DNA of 34,148 nucleotides from Alphaproteobacteria bacterium (GCA_028279245.1 JANQOE010000125.1:1-34148); one strand, 5' to 3'; numbered from the stretch's first letter, positions 7,997 to 16,040 are shown. Program-made: numbers and translations. Notes: generated from the sequence alone by a model not told the origin.

Positions 7997-8809
7997 CTAT
8001 CGGTTCTCCGTCTGGGCGTCGGACGCCCAAGCGCCGCGCGCCATCAATCCGCCGTCGACACACAGGGCCTCACCGGTGATAAAGCTCGCGCGGTCGCTGG
8101 CCAGGAACAGCACCGCGTTGGCAACGTCCTCGCCCTGGCCGACCCGGCGTAGCGGGTGCAGTTGGGCGATGTCGTTCAGTACAGTGTCCAGGTCGTCACC
8201 GGCCCGTTCGATGCTGGTCCGTAGCATGGGCGTGTCGATGGCGCCGGGGCACACCGCGACCACCCGGATGTTTTCGGCGGCATAGTCCAGGGCCATTTGC
8301 CGGGTGAGCGACAGGTCGGCACCCTTCGTCGCGGCATAGGCCGGCACCAATTCCATCGACTGGAGTCCCTGCACGCTCGCCGTGTTGATGATGACCCCGC
8401 CGCCGCGCTTGCGCATGTGGGGAATGGCGTACTTAGACATCAAGAAACGGCTCTTCAGGTTCACCGCCTGGATTCGATCCCATAGATCCTCCGGCGTGTC
8501 CTCGACATTCTTGTAGGAGGCCGGCGGCTGAATTCCGGCGTTGTTGAACAGAATGTCGAGTGCGCCAAATGCGGCAACGGTCTCGTCGACAAGCGATTTG
8601 GATTCGGCGGCCACACCGACATCGGCGGGCACGAAAACCGCCCGGCCGCCGGAATCGTTGATCGCGGCCGCGACCCGTTCGCCGGCGTCCCGATCGACAT
8701 CGCCAATGCCAACCGACGCACCGGCTGCGCCGAACGCTCTTGCCGTGGCCTCGCCAATGCCCATGGCACCGCCCGTGACGACAACGACCTTCCCGGAGAA
8801 CTCCGGCAT
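7997..8809 (-). CDS. SDR family oxidoreductase (second)
   Basis: Classical short-chain dehydrogenase, 270 aa. It has TGGAMGIG at 12-19, an acidic residue after the second strand (GDVDRD, suggesting NAD), NNAG at 89-92, and catalytic Ser145, Tyr158 and Lys162 (AYAATKG). An AAAGGAG ribosome site lies 7 bases before the ATG. The FGGY kinase stop is 23 bases upstream, so kinase and SDR form one leftward operon. It is clearly different from the SDR at 3961-4743, with a longer C-terminal tail. It probably acts on a polyol or sugar whose product or substrate the kinase handles; the exact substrate is unknown. Confidence 0.88.
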   Translation of the reverse strand: MPEFSGKVVVVTGGAMGIGEATARAFGAAGASVGIGDVDRDAGERVAAAINDSGGRAVFVPADVGVAAESKSLVDETVAAFGALDILFNNAGIQPPASYKNVEDTPEDLWDRIQAVNLKSRFLMSKYAIPHMRKRGGGVIINTASVQGLQSMELVPAYAATKGADLSLTRQMALDYAAENIRVVAVCPGAIDTPMLRTSIERAGDDLDTVLNDIAQLHPLRRVGQGEDVANAVLFLASDRASFITGEALCVDGGLMARGAWASDAQTENR

Positions 8810-8832
8810 GCGACAGCTCCTTTGGTGACGAA

Positions 8833-10344
8833 CTAGCTTGCGGCCTGCCGGTGCAGCACCGGTGCCAAAGACGCGTAGGTGTCCTTGTACACCTGATAGT
8901 GCGACCGGTACGCATCATACCGACTCATGTCGGGCTCTACGGTCCGCACGGTGCGCACCATGTTGTCCGCGGCTTCCGCGATGTTCTCGTAGTGACCCGA
9001 GCCGATCGCGGCGAGCGCAGCACTACCAAGAGCCGGCGCGTCGGCGACTTCCGTCAATGTCAACGGGACGCCGGACACGTCGGAATGGATCTGCAGCCAT
9101 AGGTCCGAACGCGTCGCACCGCCGCAGACGACGACCTCCTCCGGTTTGAACCCAGCCTTCCCCATCGTTTCGAGAATCAACTGGCTGCCGAAGGCAACAC
9201 CTTCGATGATGGCGCGGAAGATGTGGGCCGGCCCGTGGCGAAGTGACAGGCCCGATATGACGCCGCGGGAGTTCGGGTCGGTGTAAGGCGTGCGATTGCC
9301 CTGGAAGTGGTCGAGCACACACAGGCCTTCGGCCCCAGGGGGCAGCGCCGCGGCGTCCTTGTTCAGTTGCTCGTAACTGACCGCCGGGTCGATGAGTTGT
9401 TTGAACCAGTTGACGACCGACCCGGTGGAGGTCTGCCCGCCCTCGACGACATGCAGGCCGGGTACGACGGCGTCCGGGTAAGTCCCCCACACGCCCTTCG
9501 CGTGAAAGGCCTGATCGCTCAGGCCGAGATGCAGGTGGGACGAGCCGGTGATGAACGCCAAGCGCCCGGGCCGCACAACGTTCAGGCCGATCATGCCGAT
9601 GAACGCGTCGGAGCCGCCCTGGGCGACGATCGTATCCGCAGGCAGGTCCAAGTGATCGGCGGCCCGGGGCGTCAGCTTGCCGATGACATCGCCGAGGGCC
9701 ACCACCTCTTGAGGCCACTTGTCGGCCAGCGCGGCCAGATCGAGCCGCTGCAGCAATGAGTTCGCATAACCGCCGCTGCGGCTGTCGTAGTGCCAGCGGA
9801 TCGACACGTTGCAGATGCTGGCGGTCATGCGGCCCGTCAGCTGGTAGTTCAGGTAGTCCTGGTATTCGCAGACCGTTGCCGCCTGATCGAAGGTTGCGGG
9901 CTCGTGGGTCTTCAGCCAGAGGGCTTTCGGCACCATCCACTCCGCGGAGACGGGACCGTTGCCGTCGCTGTTGATCTTCAGCGCCGGATCGCCGCTGCCG
10001 GCAACCCGGTCCGCCTCCGCGGCGGAGCGCACGTCCATCCAGATAAGGGCTGGGCGCAACGCTTCGCCGTTCGTGTCCAGCGCGACGACGCTACAGCAGG
10101 TCGTATCGAGTGCAATCGCGGCGATGTCTGTCTTCGCAACGCCCGCTTTCGATCGCGCTTCGCGCACCGCGGTGCCGATGGCGCGCCACCAGTCGCGCGG
10201 ATCTTGCTCGGCCCAACTCGGCTGGGGGAACTGGGTCGGATAGCTCGACGAGGCGAATGCGAGGGGCGTGCCGGTTAGATCGAATACACCGGCGCGCAAG
10301 CTTTCCGTGCCGCCGTCGACGCCAATGACGTAAGGCCCTGCCAT
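8833..10344 (-). CDS. FGGY-family carbohydrate kinase
   Basis: Sugar kinase of the FGGY family, 503 aa, cytosolic, transferring phosphate from ATP to a pentulose, polyol or related sugar. The N-terminal phosphate-binding segment GVDGGTESLRAG (8-19) is closest in style to ribulokinase-like members rather than glycerol kinase. WAEQDPRDWW, VAQGGSDAFIGMIG and the C-terminal CGGATRSDLWLQIHSD follow in the family's order. A GGAG site 5 bases before the ATG supports the start. It is co-transcribed with the SDR downstream, a common polyol-dehydrogenase plus kinase pairing. It is divergent from the cyclodeaminase-like gene. A ribulokinase or xylulokinase-like activity is possible; the specificity is not readable. 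Confidence 0.88.
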   Translation of the reverse strand: MAGPYVIGVDGGTESLRAGVFDLTGTPLAFASSSYPTQFPQPSWAEQDPRDWWRAIGTAVREARSKAGVAKTDIAAIALDTTCCSVVALDTNGEALRPALIWMDVRSAAEADRVAGSGDPALKINSDGNGPVSAEWMVPKALWLKTHEPATFDQAATVCEYQDYLNYQLTGRMTASICNVSIRWHYDSRSGGYANSLLQRLDLAALADKWPQEVVALGDVIGKLTPRAADHLDLPADTIVAQGGSDAFIGMIGLNVVRPGRLAFITGSSHLHLGLSDQAFHAKGVWGTYPDAVVPGLHVVEGGQTSTGSVVNWFKQLIDPAVSYEQLNKDAAALPPGAEGLCVLDHFQGNRTPYTDPNSRGVISGLSLRHGPAHIFRAIIEGVAFGSQLILETMGKAGFKPEEVVVCGGATRSDLWLQIHSDVSGVPLTLTEVADAPALGSAALAAIGSGHYENIAEAADNMVRTVRTVEPDMSRYDAYRSHYQVYKDTYASLAPVLHRQAAS

Positions 10345-10362
10345 ACCGCTCCGCCCTGTCCA

Positions 10363-10381
10363 TTATCGTTGCGCATGATAA
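10363..10381. promoter_or_regulatory. Imperfect palindrome between divergent genes
   Basis: TTATC and GATAA flank a TTGCGCA core in the short gap between the FGGY kinase (start 10344) and the cyclodeaminase-like gene. The halves match except for one extra base. It is a candidate operator for one or both genes. Confidence 0.3.
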
Positions 10382-10418
10382 AAGCGGGTCTGCCGCGTGA
10401 CCGCAACCGGAGGTGCTG

Positions 10419-11315
10419 TTGAGGATCATCACTGATGCTGAGGTCCGCGCCTGCCTGCACTGGGACGAGCTGATCCCCGCCGTCGAGAAGGCCCTGATCG
10501 ACTTCTCCGCCGGCCGCACGGTGCAGCCGGTGCGGCAACTGCTGCATGACGAAACACGCGACGTTTTCATGGGCGTGATGCCGGCGCTGAGCGATGTCGA
10601 CGGGCTGAAGGTCTTCTCTTTCCACCCGGGGAACCGCGACCACGATCTGCCGACCCACCATGCTGTGCTGATGCTGTTCGATCGTGAGACAGGTGCGCCG
10701 CAGGCGGTGGTCGATGCGGGGCTGATTACTGAGATGCGGACCGCGGCGGTCTCGGCCATCGCGACCCGGCTGCTGGCGCCTAAGGACGCGCGCGTGCTGG
10801 CGATCTCGGGTAGTGGCGTCCAGGCGCGATCACATGCCGCCGTGCTCACTAGGATGCATGCCTTCACGGAGGTTCGCGTATGGAGCCGGACGCCTGCAAA
10901 CGCGCGTGCCTTTGCCGACGAGATCGGCGCGGTCGTTCATCGCTCAGCCGAAGACGCGGTGCGTGACGCCGATGTGGTCGTCACGGCGACGCCGGCGACG
11001 CTGCCCATTCTTCGCGGCGCGTGGCTGAAGCCGGGCGCCCATGTCAACGCGATTGGCTGGCGCGGAACGGACTCGCGGGAGCTTGACGATGACGCCATGC
11101 AGAACACCGTCGTGGTTGAGTCCCGGGACGCGGCGATGGCCGAGTGTGGCGACGTGCGGCTGTCCGGCGCGACGATCACCGCCGAGCTGGGCGAGTTGCT
11201 GGCCGGTGTGCAAACCGTCTCCGCGGAGGCGACAACCGTTTTCGAGTCCGTCGGCATGGCCGTCGAGGATTTGGCGGCGGCCCGTCTGGTCTACAACGCG
11301 CTGAACACCGCCTAG
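10419..11315 (+). CDS. Ornithine cyclodeaminase/mu-crystallin family protein
   Basis: NAD(P)-binding enzyme of the ornithine cyclodeaminase/mu-crystallin family, 298 aa. The N-terminal substrate domain includes LKVFSFHPGN and GLITEMRTAAVSA. The Rossmann part starts at about 122 with VLAISGSGVQARSHAAVL. Members include ornithine cyclodeaminase, alanine dehydrogenase and cyclic ketimine reductases, and this one cannot be placed further. The start is uncertain. A GTG at 10413 is in frame, but the GGAGG site (10409-10413) touches it, whereas the TTG at 10419 is spaced 5 bases from that site, so TTG is preferred. Its TAG stop shares the palindrome CTAG with the stop of the convergent DUF378 gene. 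Confidence 0.85.
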   Translation: MRIITDAEVRACLHWDELIPAVEKALIDFSAGRTVQPVRQLLHDETRDVFMGVMPALSDVDGLKVFSFHPGNRDHDLPTHHAVLMLFDRETGAPQAVVDAGLITEMRTAAVSAIATRLLAPKDARVLAISGSGVQARSHAAVLTRMHAFTEVRVWSRTPANARAFADEIGAVVHRSAEDAVRDADVVVTATPATLPILRGAWLKPGAHVNAIGWRGTDSRELDDDAMQNTVVVESRDAAMAECGDVRLSGATITAELGELLAGVQTVSAEATTVFESVGMAVEDLAAARLVYNALNTA

Positions 11316-11518
11316 GCGGCGGGGCGCGCCTTGCGGCGCAACAAGTAGATCCCGTAGATACCGGCAACGCCGACCAGCGCATACAGGATGCGGGCGGGTA
11401 AGACGTCCGGGGATCCGAACACGGCCGAGACCAGGTCAAACTCGAACAGGCCGACCAGTCCCCAATTCAGATCGCCGAAGATGATCAACGGCTGGGCAAT
11501 GAAAGTGATGATCCGCAT
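11312..11518 (-). CDS. DUF378 family small membrane protein
   Basis: 68 aa with two membrane helices. The family pattern is clear: an N-terminal helix with FGDLNWGLVGLFEFDLV, a short loop (FGSPDVLPARI), a second helix (LYALVGVAGIYGIYLL) and a basic tail (RRKARPAA). DUF378 proteins are widespread small membrane proteins of unknown function. The 3' end overlaps the convergent cyclodeaminase-like gene by 4 bases. It lies 93 bases beyond the end of the leftward hydrolase gene and may be the last gene of that block or stand alone. Confidence 0.85.
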   Translation of the reverse strand: MRIITFIAQPLIIFGDLNWGLVGLFEFDLVSAVFGSPDVLPARILYALVGVAGIYGIYLLRRKARPAA

Positions 11519-11611
11519 GGCGGAAGGTCCTCGCTATGTATCGGCTACATGCGAAGAACGAGGCTGCGCGCGTCGGCGGATGCCGCGCGCGATCACATTG
11601 TGCTGACGCCG

Positions 11612-12388
11612 CTACGCGCTGCTCGGGCTGAGGGCGGCGCGCGGCCAGTCGAAGGCGAGCTTGTAGAGTAGCGCGGCGTGATCGGACATGTGTCCGCCGG
11701 GCAGCGTGTGGGCGGCCACCCGGGTGAAATGCCGCGTGTACAGAACATGGTCGATGCGGCCGAGGGCGTGGGTGACCTTGGGGCCGACCGCCGCGCCGTT
11801 CGGGTCAAGGTCGCCGTTCATCATGAAGAGCTGCAGCGTGCGCATCGGCCGGTCATCGGTGCGCGCATTGAAGTCGCCGGTGATGAGGATCGGGTCGCCC
11901 CGGCTTAGCCGCAGCGCCTCGCGCGCCAGCAGCCAGGCCGCTTGCTCCCGGGCGCGTCGGCCCCGGTGATCGAAATGGGTGTTGATCAGCAAGAAGGACT
12001 GATCGATCGCCGGCGCGTGAAGCTTCGCCCAGGTGGCAATGCGCGGTTGGTTGGCGTCCCAGCCGATGGATGGCCGTTCCGGCTGCTCCGACAGCCAGAA
12101 CCGGCCGCTGCCGTGCAGTTCGAGTTTCGATTCGTTGTAGAGGATCGGCGCATACTCGCCTTCCGTGCCGCCGTCGTTACGGCCCACCCCAATCCACTGA
12201 TGGTCTGGTAGTGCCGCCTCGATGTCGGGGCGGACGGGATGCAGCACCTCCTGCAGGCAGACCACATCGGCGCCGGCCTCGTGCAAGCGACGCGCGATGC
12301 CTGGCTTGCGCCAGTGCCACGGCGGCGCCAAGTACCAGGGCGCGTTGTAGCGTTGTATGTTCCACGTCAGAACAGACAGCGGGTCCAT
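11612..12388 (-). CDS. Endonuclease/exonuclease/phosphatase family hydrolase
   Basis: EEP-superfamily metal-dependent phosphodiesterase or phosphatase, 258 aa. The family motifs appear in order: LTWNIQ near the N-terminus (Asn metal ligand), VVCLQEV (Glu), LINTHFDHRG, ITGDFNART (Asp/Asn pair), IDHVLY, and SDHAALL at the C-terminus (Asp-His catalytic pair). There is no signal peptide, so it is probably cytosolic. Start: ATG at 12388, or the in-frame GTG at 12400, which adds four residues; neither has a strong ribosome site. It follows the anti-sigma gene by about 40 bases in the same direction and may belong to that operon. The substrate could be nucleic acid, a phospholipid or an inositol phosphate; not decidable here. 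Confidence 0.85.
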   Translation of the reverse strand: MDPLSVLTWNIQRYNAPWYLAPPWHWRKPGIARRLHEAGADVVCLQEVLHPVRPDIEAALPDHQWIGVGRNDGGTEGEYAPILYNESKLELHGSGRFWLSEQPERPSIGWDANQPRIATWAKLHAPAIDQSFLLINTHFDHRGRRAREQAAWLLAREALRLSRGDPILITGDFNARTDDRPMRTLQLFMMNGDLDPNGAAVGPKVTHALGRIDHVLYTRHFTRVAAHTLPGGHMSDHAALLYKLAFDWPRAALSPSSA

Positions 12389-12427
12389 GTTTCTCGTCAC
12401 TGGTTTGGCGCCAACGGGGCGCCAGGC

Positions 12428-12982
12428 TTAGGCGGCTTCGCGAAGCTCGCCGCGAATGTAGAGCAGCGCCCCACGCTGGCTGCGCACAATGCTGTGCACT
12501 TGGCCCGGCCCAACCATGTGGAAGTCGCCGGCTTCAAGGTGCAGTTCGCCGTGATCGACTTCACCCTCGACAACCAGGCACTCTTCGATTTGGCTGTGCT
12601 GATGAGTTTTGATGCTGGCGCCGGGGTCCAGCCGCAGCAAGTAACACTGCGTCCGCGCATCGTAGTCGGTGAACAAGACCTTCTTGTGCACACCGGGGGA
12701 GCGTAGCACCCACTCGCCTTGATCGGCGCGGATGGTCCGGGCCTGTATGCCTTCCGGTTTCAGAGCCTCGATACGACTGGCGACGCGCTGCCAAACATGC
12801 TCGGGCGGCGCGATGGAAGAGTTGTCCGCTTCGAGTTCGCCGAGCCGCACTTCCCACGCTTCGATCGCGGCACGAATACCTGGGTCGCTCACCGCTTCGA
12901 GCTCCAACCGGTCGCGCTCCGTAGCTTCGAGAGTGCCGAGAACATACTCGGCGGCCCGGGCGTCCAGATCGCTGCCGTTCAT
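12428..12982 (-). CDS. Anti-sigma factor with C-terminal cupin domain
   Basis: Probable anti-sigma factor for the ECF sigma factor encoded just upstream, 184 aa, soluble (no membrane helix). Residues 5-75 resemble the N-terminal sigma-binding region of RskA-type anti-sigma factors (AAEYVLGTLEATERDRLE). They lack the His/Cys zinc ligands of classical ZAS domains. Residues about 90-180 form a ChrR-like cupin with a candidate metal site at His127, His129, Glu133 or Glu134, and His163. The start is taken as the ATG at 12982, which overlaps the sigma stop as ATGA. The longer frame from 13027 would run inside the sigma gene. In ChrR systems the cupin takes part in sensing singlet oxygen or peroxides. 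That role is inferred here, not shown. Confidence 0.85.
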   Translation of the reverse strand: MNGSDLDARAAEYVLGTLEATERDRLELEAVSDPGIRAAIEAWEVRLGELEADNSSIAPPEHVWQRVASRIEALKPEGIQARTIRADQGEWVLRSPGVHKKVLFTDYDARTQCYLLRLDPGASIKTHQHSQIEECLVVEGEVDHGELHLEAGDFHMVGPGQVHSIVRSQRGALLYIRGELREAA

Positions 12983-13524
12983 TGGTCCACACACTCCTTC
13001 AACTGGAGTAATCCGCGCCGTACCCAACTCTTCACCGTGCCTAGGGGGGCGTTGAGCTCCTCGGCCAGTTCAACGTGGGTCAGCCCATAATAATAAGCCA
13101 GGAGCAGCGCTTTTCGATGGTTCTCCGGTAACTTGTCCAGGCAGCCGCGCATTTCCAGCGATCCGGTATTGATCCAGGCCGCCTCTTGGTCGACCGGCGC
13201 CTTTTCGACCTCCGGCTCCGGGGCCTCGGCGGGGCGGCGGCGCAGCGCGTCAATCGCCCGGCTGCGGACGATGGTCGTCATCCAGGCCATCGGCGCGCCA
13301 CGGTCCGGATAGTATTGGCCGGCCTTGCGCCAGATCGTCACAAACGCGTCTTGCAGCACGTCTTCGGCGATATCGCGGCTTCGGGTGACCCGCAGCGCGA
13401 TGGCGAACAAACGGCCGCTCGACAATTGGTACAAGCGGGCGAACGCCTCCTTGTCGCCTTCGGCCGTCGCCTGAAGCAGGGGCCCCAGACTGTCGATTTC
13501 GGCAACCGGCTGCGGCTCCGCCAT
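12979..13524 (-). CDS. ECF-type RNA polymerase sigma factor
   Basis: Group 4 (ECF) sigma factor, 181 aa from the ATG at 13524. Region 2 spans about 15-85 (ALRVTRSRDIAEDVLQDAFV and WMTTIVRSRAIDALRRR). A linker rich in Glu and Pro follows, then region 4 with the helix-turn-helix (LAYYYGLTHVELAEELNAPLGTV would be its core, about residues 140-165). An in-frame start at 13623 is possible, but the extra 33 residues look non-coding and the ATG at 13524 has an AGGAG just upstream. It is coupled by ATGA to the anti-sigma gene. The pairing with an RskA/ChrR-like regulator suggests an oxidative or envelope stress regulon that likely includes the cytochrome and ferritin-like genes upstream. Confidence 0.92.
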   Translation of the reverse strand: MAEPQPVAEIDSLGPLLQATAEGDKEAFARLYQLSSGRLFAIALRVTRSRDIAEDVLQDAFVTIWRKAGQYYPDRGAPMAWMTTIVRSRAIDALRRRPAEAPEPEVEKAPVDQEAAWINTGSLEMRGCLDKLPENHRKALLLAYYYGLTHVELAEELNAPLGTVKSWVRRGLLQLKECVDQ

Positions 13525-13629
13525 GGCTCCTCGACCTGCAGGTGCAGCCCCGTTATAGCCATGAACGCCCTCGGGTCTATACCCGCCGGTCCGTTTCGTT
13601 GAGCCCTGTCCGCAGAGTGCCATCGGCGG

Positions 13630-13995
13630 CTATTCCGAGACCTGTTGCAGATAGGCGATGATGTCCGCCCGTTCCTCTGCGTTTCGTAGGCTGAAGAACA
13701 TCTTCTGGCCCGGAATGAAATCCTGCGGTTTGGTCAGCCAGGCATCGAGACTGGCTTCGTCCCAGACGACCTTGCTATCCCGCAGGGCATCGGAGTAGTC
13801 GTAGTCGGGAACGGTCCCAGCCTCACGGTCGAAAACGCCGCGGTGTTTTGGGCCGATGCGATTCACCTCGACTGAGTGGCAACCGGCGCAGCGGCTGCCG
13901 TAAAGCTGCTCGCCGCGGGCGGCATCGGCGGCCATCGCGGCGGCGGTCGGGTGAAAGACCATGGCGGTGAGCGCCAGGGCGAACAATTGCTTCAT
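13630..13995 (-). CDS. Periplasmic class I cytochrome c (c2-like)
   Basis: Monohaem electron carrier, 121 aa. A Sec signal peptide (about 1-22, cut near AMA-ADAARG) precedes the haem site CAGCH at 36-40, with Met99 (IPGQKMFF) as probable sixth ligand. The segment RIGPKHRGVFDREAG is typical of small cytochromes c2/c550. It lies between a ferritin-like lipoprotein gene and an ECF sigma gene in one direction, so it may pass electrons to or from the ferritin-like protein in the periplasm. No strong ribosome site lies close to the ATG at 13995, and a strong hairpin precedes it (14029-14068). Expression may therefore be tuned after transcription. Confidence 0.92.
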   Translation of the reverse strand: MKQLFALALTAMVFHPTAAAMAADAARGEQLYGSRCAGCHSVEVNRIGPKHRGVFDREAGTVPDYDYSDALRDSKVVWDEASLDAWLTKPQDFIPGQKMFFSLRNAEERADIIAYLQQVSE

Positions 13996-14028
13996 CGCAA
14001 GTCTATGCCTCGTTGCGGTGACCGCTTT

Positions 14029-14068
14029 GGCGGTCTCGCCTGGCTAAGGGCAACCAGGAAAGACCGCC
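14029..14068 (-). other. Intercistronic RNA hairpin before cytochrome gene
   Basis: GGCGGTCT plus CCTGG on one side pair with CCAGG plus AGACCGCC on the other around a 10-base loop. The 2-base interruption (CG against AA) becomes one G-U wobble and one mismatch in the leftward transcript, so the fold suits that strand. ACCGC and GCGGT at 14021-14034 can form a smaller, competing hairpin. There is no T tract. It lies in the 93-base gap between the ferritin-like and cytochrome genes and may act as an RNA-stability or attenuation element. Confidence 0.5.
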
Positions 14069-14088
14069 ATCGCGGGCAGGGAGGAGGA

Positions 14089-14673
14089 CTAAGCACCAAA
14101 GCTGAGCGCTTGCTGCGGTACCTGTTGACCCAACGCGCTGGCGAGCACCGTCCAGTGCATGGTCTCGTCGGCCGCGAGCCGCCCGGAAACCTGGGCCAGC
14201 GTCGGGTCGGTGAAGGACGGGATCACGCCGAGATAAGCGTTCGCCGCACCCTTCTCGAGACGCGCCGCCAGCATCAGGATGTCGCCCTGGCTGCCGATGG
14301 TGTCGGCCTGCAGTTCCTTGGCGTATTCGCTGATCGACTTCTCTTCGACCGGCGTACCGCCGAGGCTGCGGATGGCGTCCACCAAGGCATCGCGATGCGC
14401 CTTGTGGTGGCTTTGGAACAGTACCGCCGTTTCCAGCACCGGCTGCTGCAGCAGGCCGCTCTCGGCACCGATCTGATAGGCGTTGATCGCCTCATGCTCC
14501 AGACCGAGCGCGACGTTCAGGATGGCCGCATCCTGGGCCGGATCGCTGTCCATGCGGGCCTGGGCCACGGCACCGCCGCAACCGGCGAGGAGCACGACGG
14601 CGGCGGTCGACAAAGTCGCCTTGCTGCCGTCGGTCAGGAACCGCCGGCGCGACTGAATGATTTCTTCTGACAT
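14089..14673 (-). CDS. Tat-exported ferritin-like domain lipoprotein
   Basis: 194-aa ferritin-like protein of the PF13668 type. The N-terminus has a twin-arginine signal (RRRFLTDG at 9-16), a hydrophobic stretch and a lipobox LLAGC with Cys32, so it is probably a folded, Tat-exported lipoprotein. Four helices carry likely di-metal ligands: Glu59/Glu61 in LEHEAINAY, His89, His90 and His93, Glu140 in LEKGAANAY, and Glu170/His173 in ETMHW. Related proteins are of uncertain function, some linked to desiccation or oxidative stress. The neighbours are cytochrome c and an ECF sigma/anti-sigma pair, which suggests an envelope redox or metal-handling role. An AAGGTG ribosome site lies 4 bases before the ATG. 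It appears to be the first gene of the leftward block. Confidence 0.88.
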   Translation of the reverse strand: MSEEIIQSRRRFLTDGSKATLSTAAVVLLAGCGGAVAQARMDSDPAQDAAILNVALGLEHEAINAYQIGAESGLLQQPVLETAVLFQSHHKAHRDALVDAIRSLGGTPVEEKSISEYAKELQADTIGSQGDILMLAARLEKGAANAYLGVIPSFTDPTLAQVSGRLAADETMHWTVLASALGQQVPQQALSFGA

Positions 14674-14798
14674 CTACACCTTCCGAAAAACCTGGGCGCT
14701 GGGTTGAACCGAGCCCCCATGGCCGGTCATCAGCGCAGATACCGGGACTTACGGCGGCCTTCAGACAGGCGGATGCAGATGGTCGAAAACTTTTTTTC

Positions 14799-15899
14799 CT
14801 AGGCGGCGTCGCCCAGCTTCTCGCGGACCCGGCGGGTGATGGCTGCCGTCCCGGCGGACCCGCCAAACTCGTAGGGCCGCAGGTCGCCAGCGCTGAAGGC
14901 GCCTTCGACGGCATCGTTGAGCTTGCGGCCGGCCTCCTGCATCGCCGGCACCTCATGCCGATCGCCAAGCCAGTCCAGCATCATGGCGGCAGACAAAAAC
15001 ATGGCGGTCGGATTGGCTTTACCCTGGCCGGCAATATCCGGCGCGGTGCCGTGACAGGGTTGGAACAGCGCGTGCTTGGCGCCGATATCGGCCGACGGCG
15101 CCATGCCCATGCCGCCCATCAGGCCGGCGCCGATGTCCGAGAGGATGTCGCCGAACAGATTCTCGGTGACGATGACATCGAAACTCCAGGGCTGCCGCAC
15201 CAGGTTCAGCGCCATCGCGTCGACGTGGCAGTGATCGGCATCGATGTCAGTGTGCTGGGCCGCGACCTCATCGAAGACCGAGCGAAAGAAGAAGAAGGAC
15301 TTCAGGATGTTGGCCTTGTCGACGCAGGTGACGCGGGCCGGCCGCCCCGCGGACTTCCGCTTGCGGCCGAGATCGAAGGCATAGCCGAACAGCCGCTCGC
15401 TCGCAGCGCGGGTGATTGTCATCGAATCACGGGCCAATTGGTTATCTTCGATGACGCCCTTATCGCGCTCGGCGAAGAGGCCCTCCGTCTGCTCGCGGAT
15501 CAGCACGATGTCGAGGGATTGGGCGCGGGGATCGGCTAGCGGCACCGGCATTCCCGGATAGGTGCGGACTGGCCGGACGCCAGCAAACAGCTCGAATTGC
15601 TCCCGCATATCGACCTGGGGGGCGATCTCCCGGCCATCGGGATATCTGATTTCCGGATGCCCAATGGCCCCGAGCAGGATTGCATCGGCCTCTTCCGCCG
15701 CTTTCCAGGTTTCGTCCGGCATTGCCGACCCGGTCCGCTGGTAGAGTTCGGCGCCGGCCTCGTGGCTGGCAAAGGACAGGGCGAAGCCGCCGATCTGCTC
15801 GGTCATCTCGTTCAGCAGACCCAAACAGGGTTCCATCACCTCAGGGCCAATGCCATCACCGGGGAATACGGCAATCGAGAACGCCGCATTGTTCGTCAT
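14799..15899 (-). CDS. Isopropylmalate/isocitrate dehydrogenase family protein
   Basis: Beta-decarboxylating dehydrogenase, 366 aa, NAD(P)- and Mg-dependent. The N-terminal GDGIGPEV, the substrate loop IREQTEGLFAERDKGV, CVDKANILK with catalytic Lys, the Asp ligands in LFGDILSDIGAG and the cofactor loop PCHGTAPDIAGQGKANP are all present. The start at 15899 has GGAGA just upstream; the longer frame from 15968 is unlikely. Biosynthetic LeuB usually sits with leuCD and has IRELTGG-type wording in the substrate loop. Here the loop differs, leuCD are absent and a GntR/FCD regulator is divergent. That favours a catabolic role on a malate- or tartrate-like hydroxy acid, although LeuB activity cannot be excluded. 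Confidence 0.85.
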   Translation of the reverse strand: MTNNAAFSIAVFPGDGIGPEVMEPCLGLLNEMTEQIGGFALSFASHEAGAELYQRTGSAMPDETWKAAEEADAILLGAIGHPEIRYPDGREIAPQVDMREQFELFAGVRPVRTYPGMPVPLADPRAQSLDIVLIREQTEGLFAERDKGVIEDNQLARDSMTITRAASERLFGYAFDLGRKRKSAGRPARVTCVDKANILKSFFFFRSVFDEVAAQHTDIDADHCHVDAMALNLVRQPWSFDVIVTENLFGDILSDIGAGLMGGMGMAPSADIGAKHALFQPCHGTAPDIAGQGKANPTAMFLSAAMMLDWLGDRHEVPAMQEAGRKLNDAVEGAFSAGDLRPYEFGGSAGTAAITRRVREKLGDAA

Positions 15900-16040
15900 G
15901 ATCTCTCCAAGAAGGTTCGACACCACCGCGCTGCCCATTCGGCGGGGCTCTGCCGCACAGAACCACATCGTACGACAAACAACCAGACGGGCGGAACGAC
16001 AGCTTTTCGGGCCGTGATGTCACCCAAGGCAGGGCGACAC

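Noticed and set aside
11312-11315. CTAG shared by two convergent stop codons
   Set aside because: A neat 4-base tail-to-tail overlap, but common in compact genomes and without evident function.
14748-14775. CATCC ... TAAG on the leftward strand upstream of the ferritin-like gene, resembling RpoE/ChrR-type promoters (TGATCC/TAAGA)
   Set aside because: The -35 match carries an extra base and the spacing is long; too weak to call, although an ECF promoter here would make sense.
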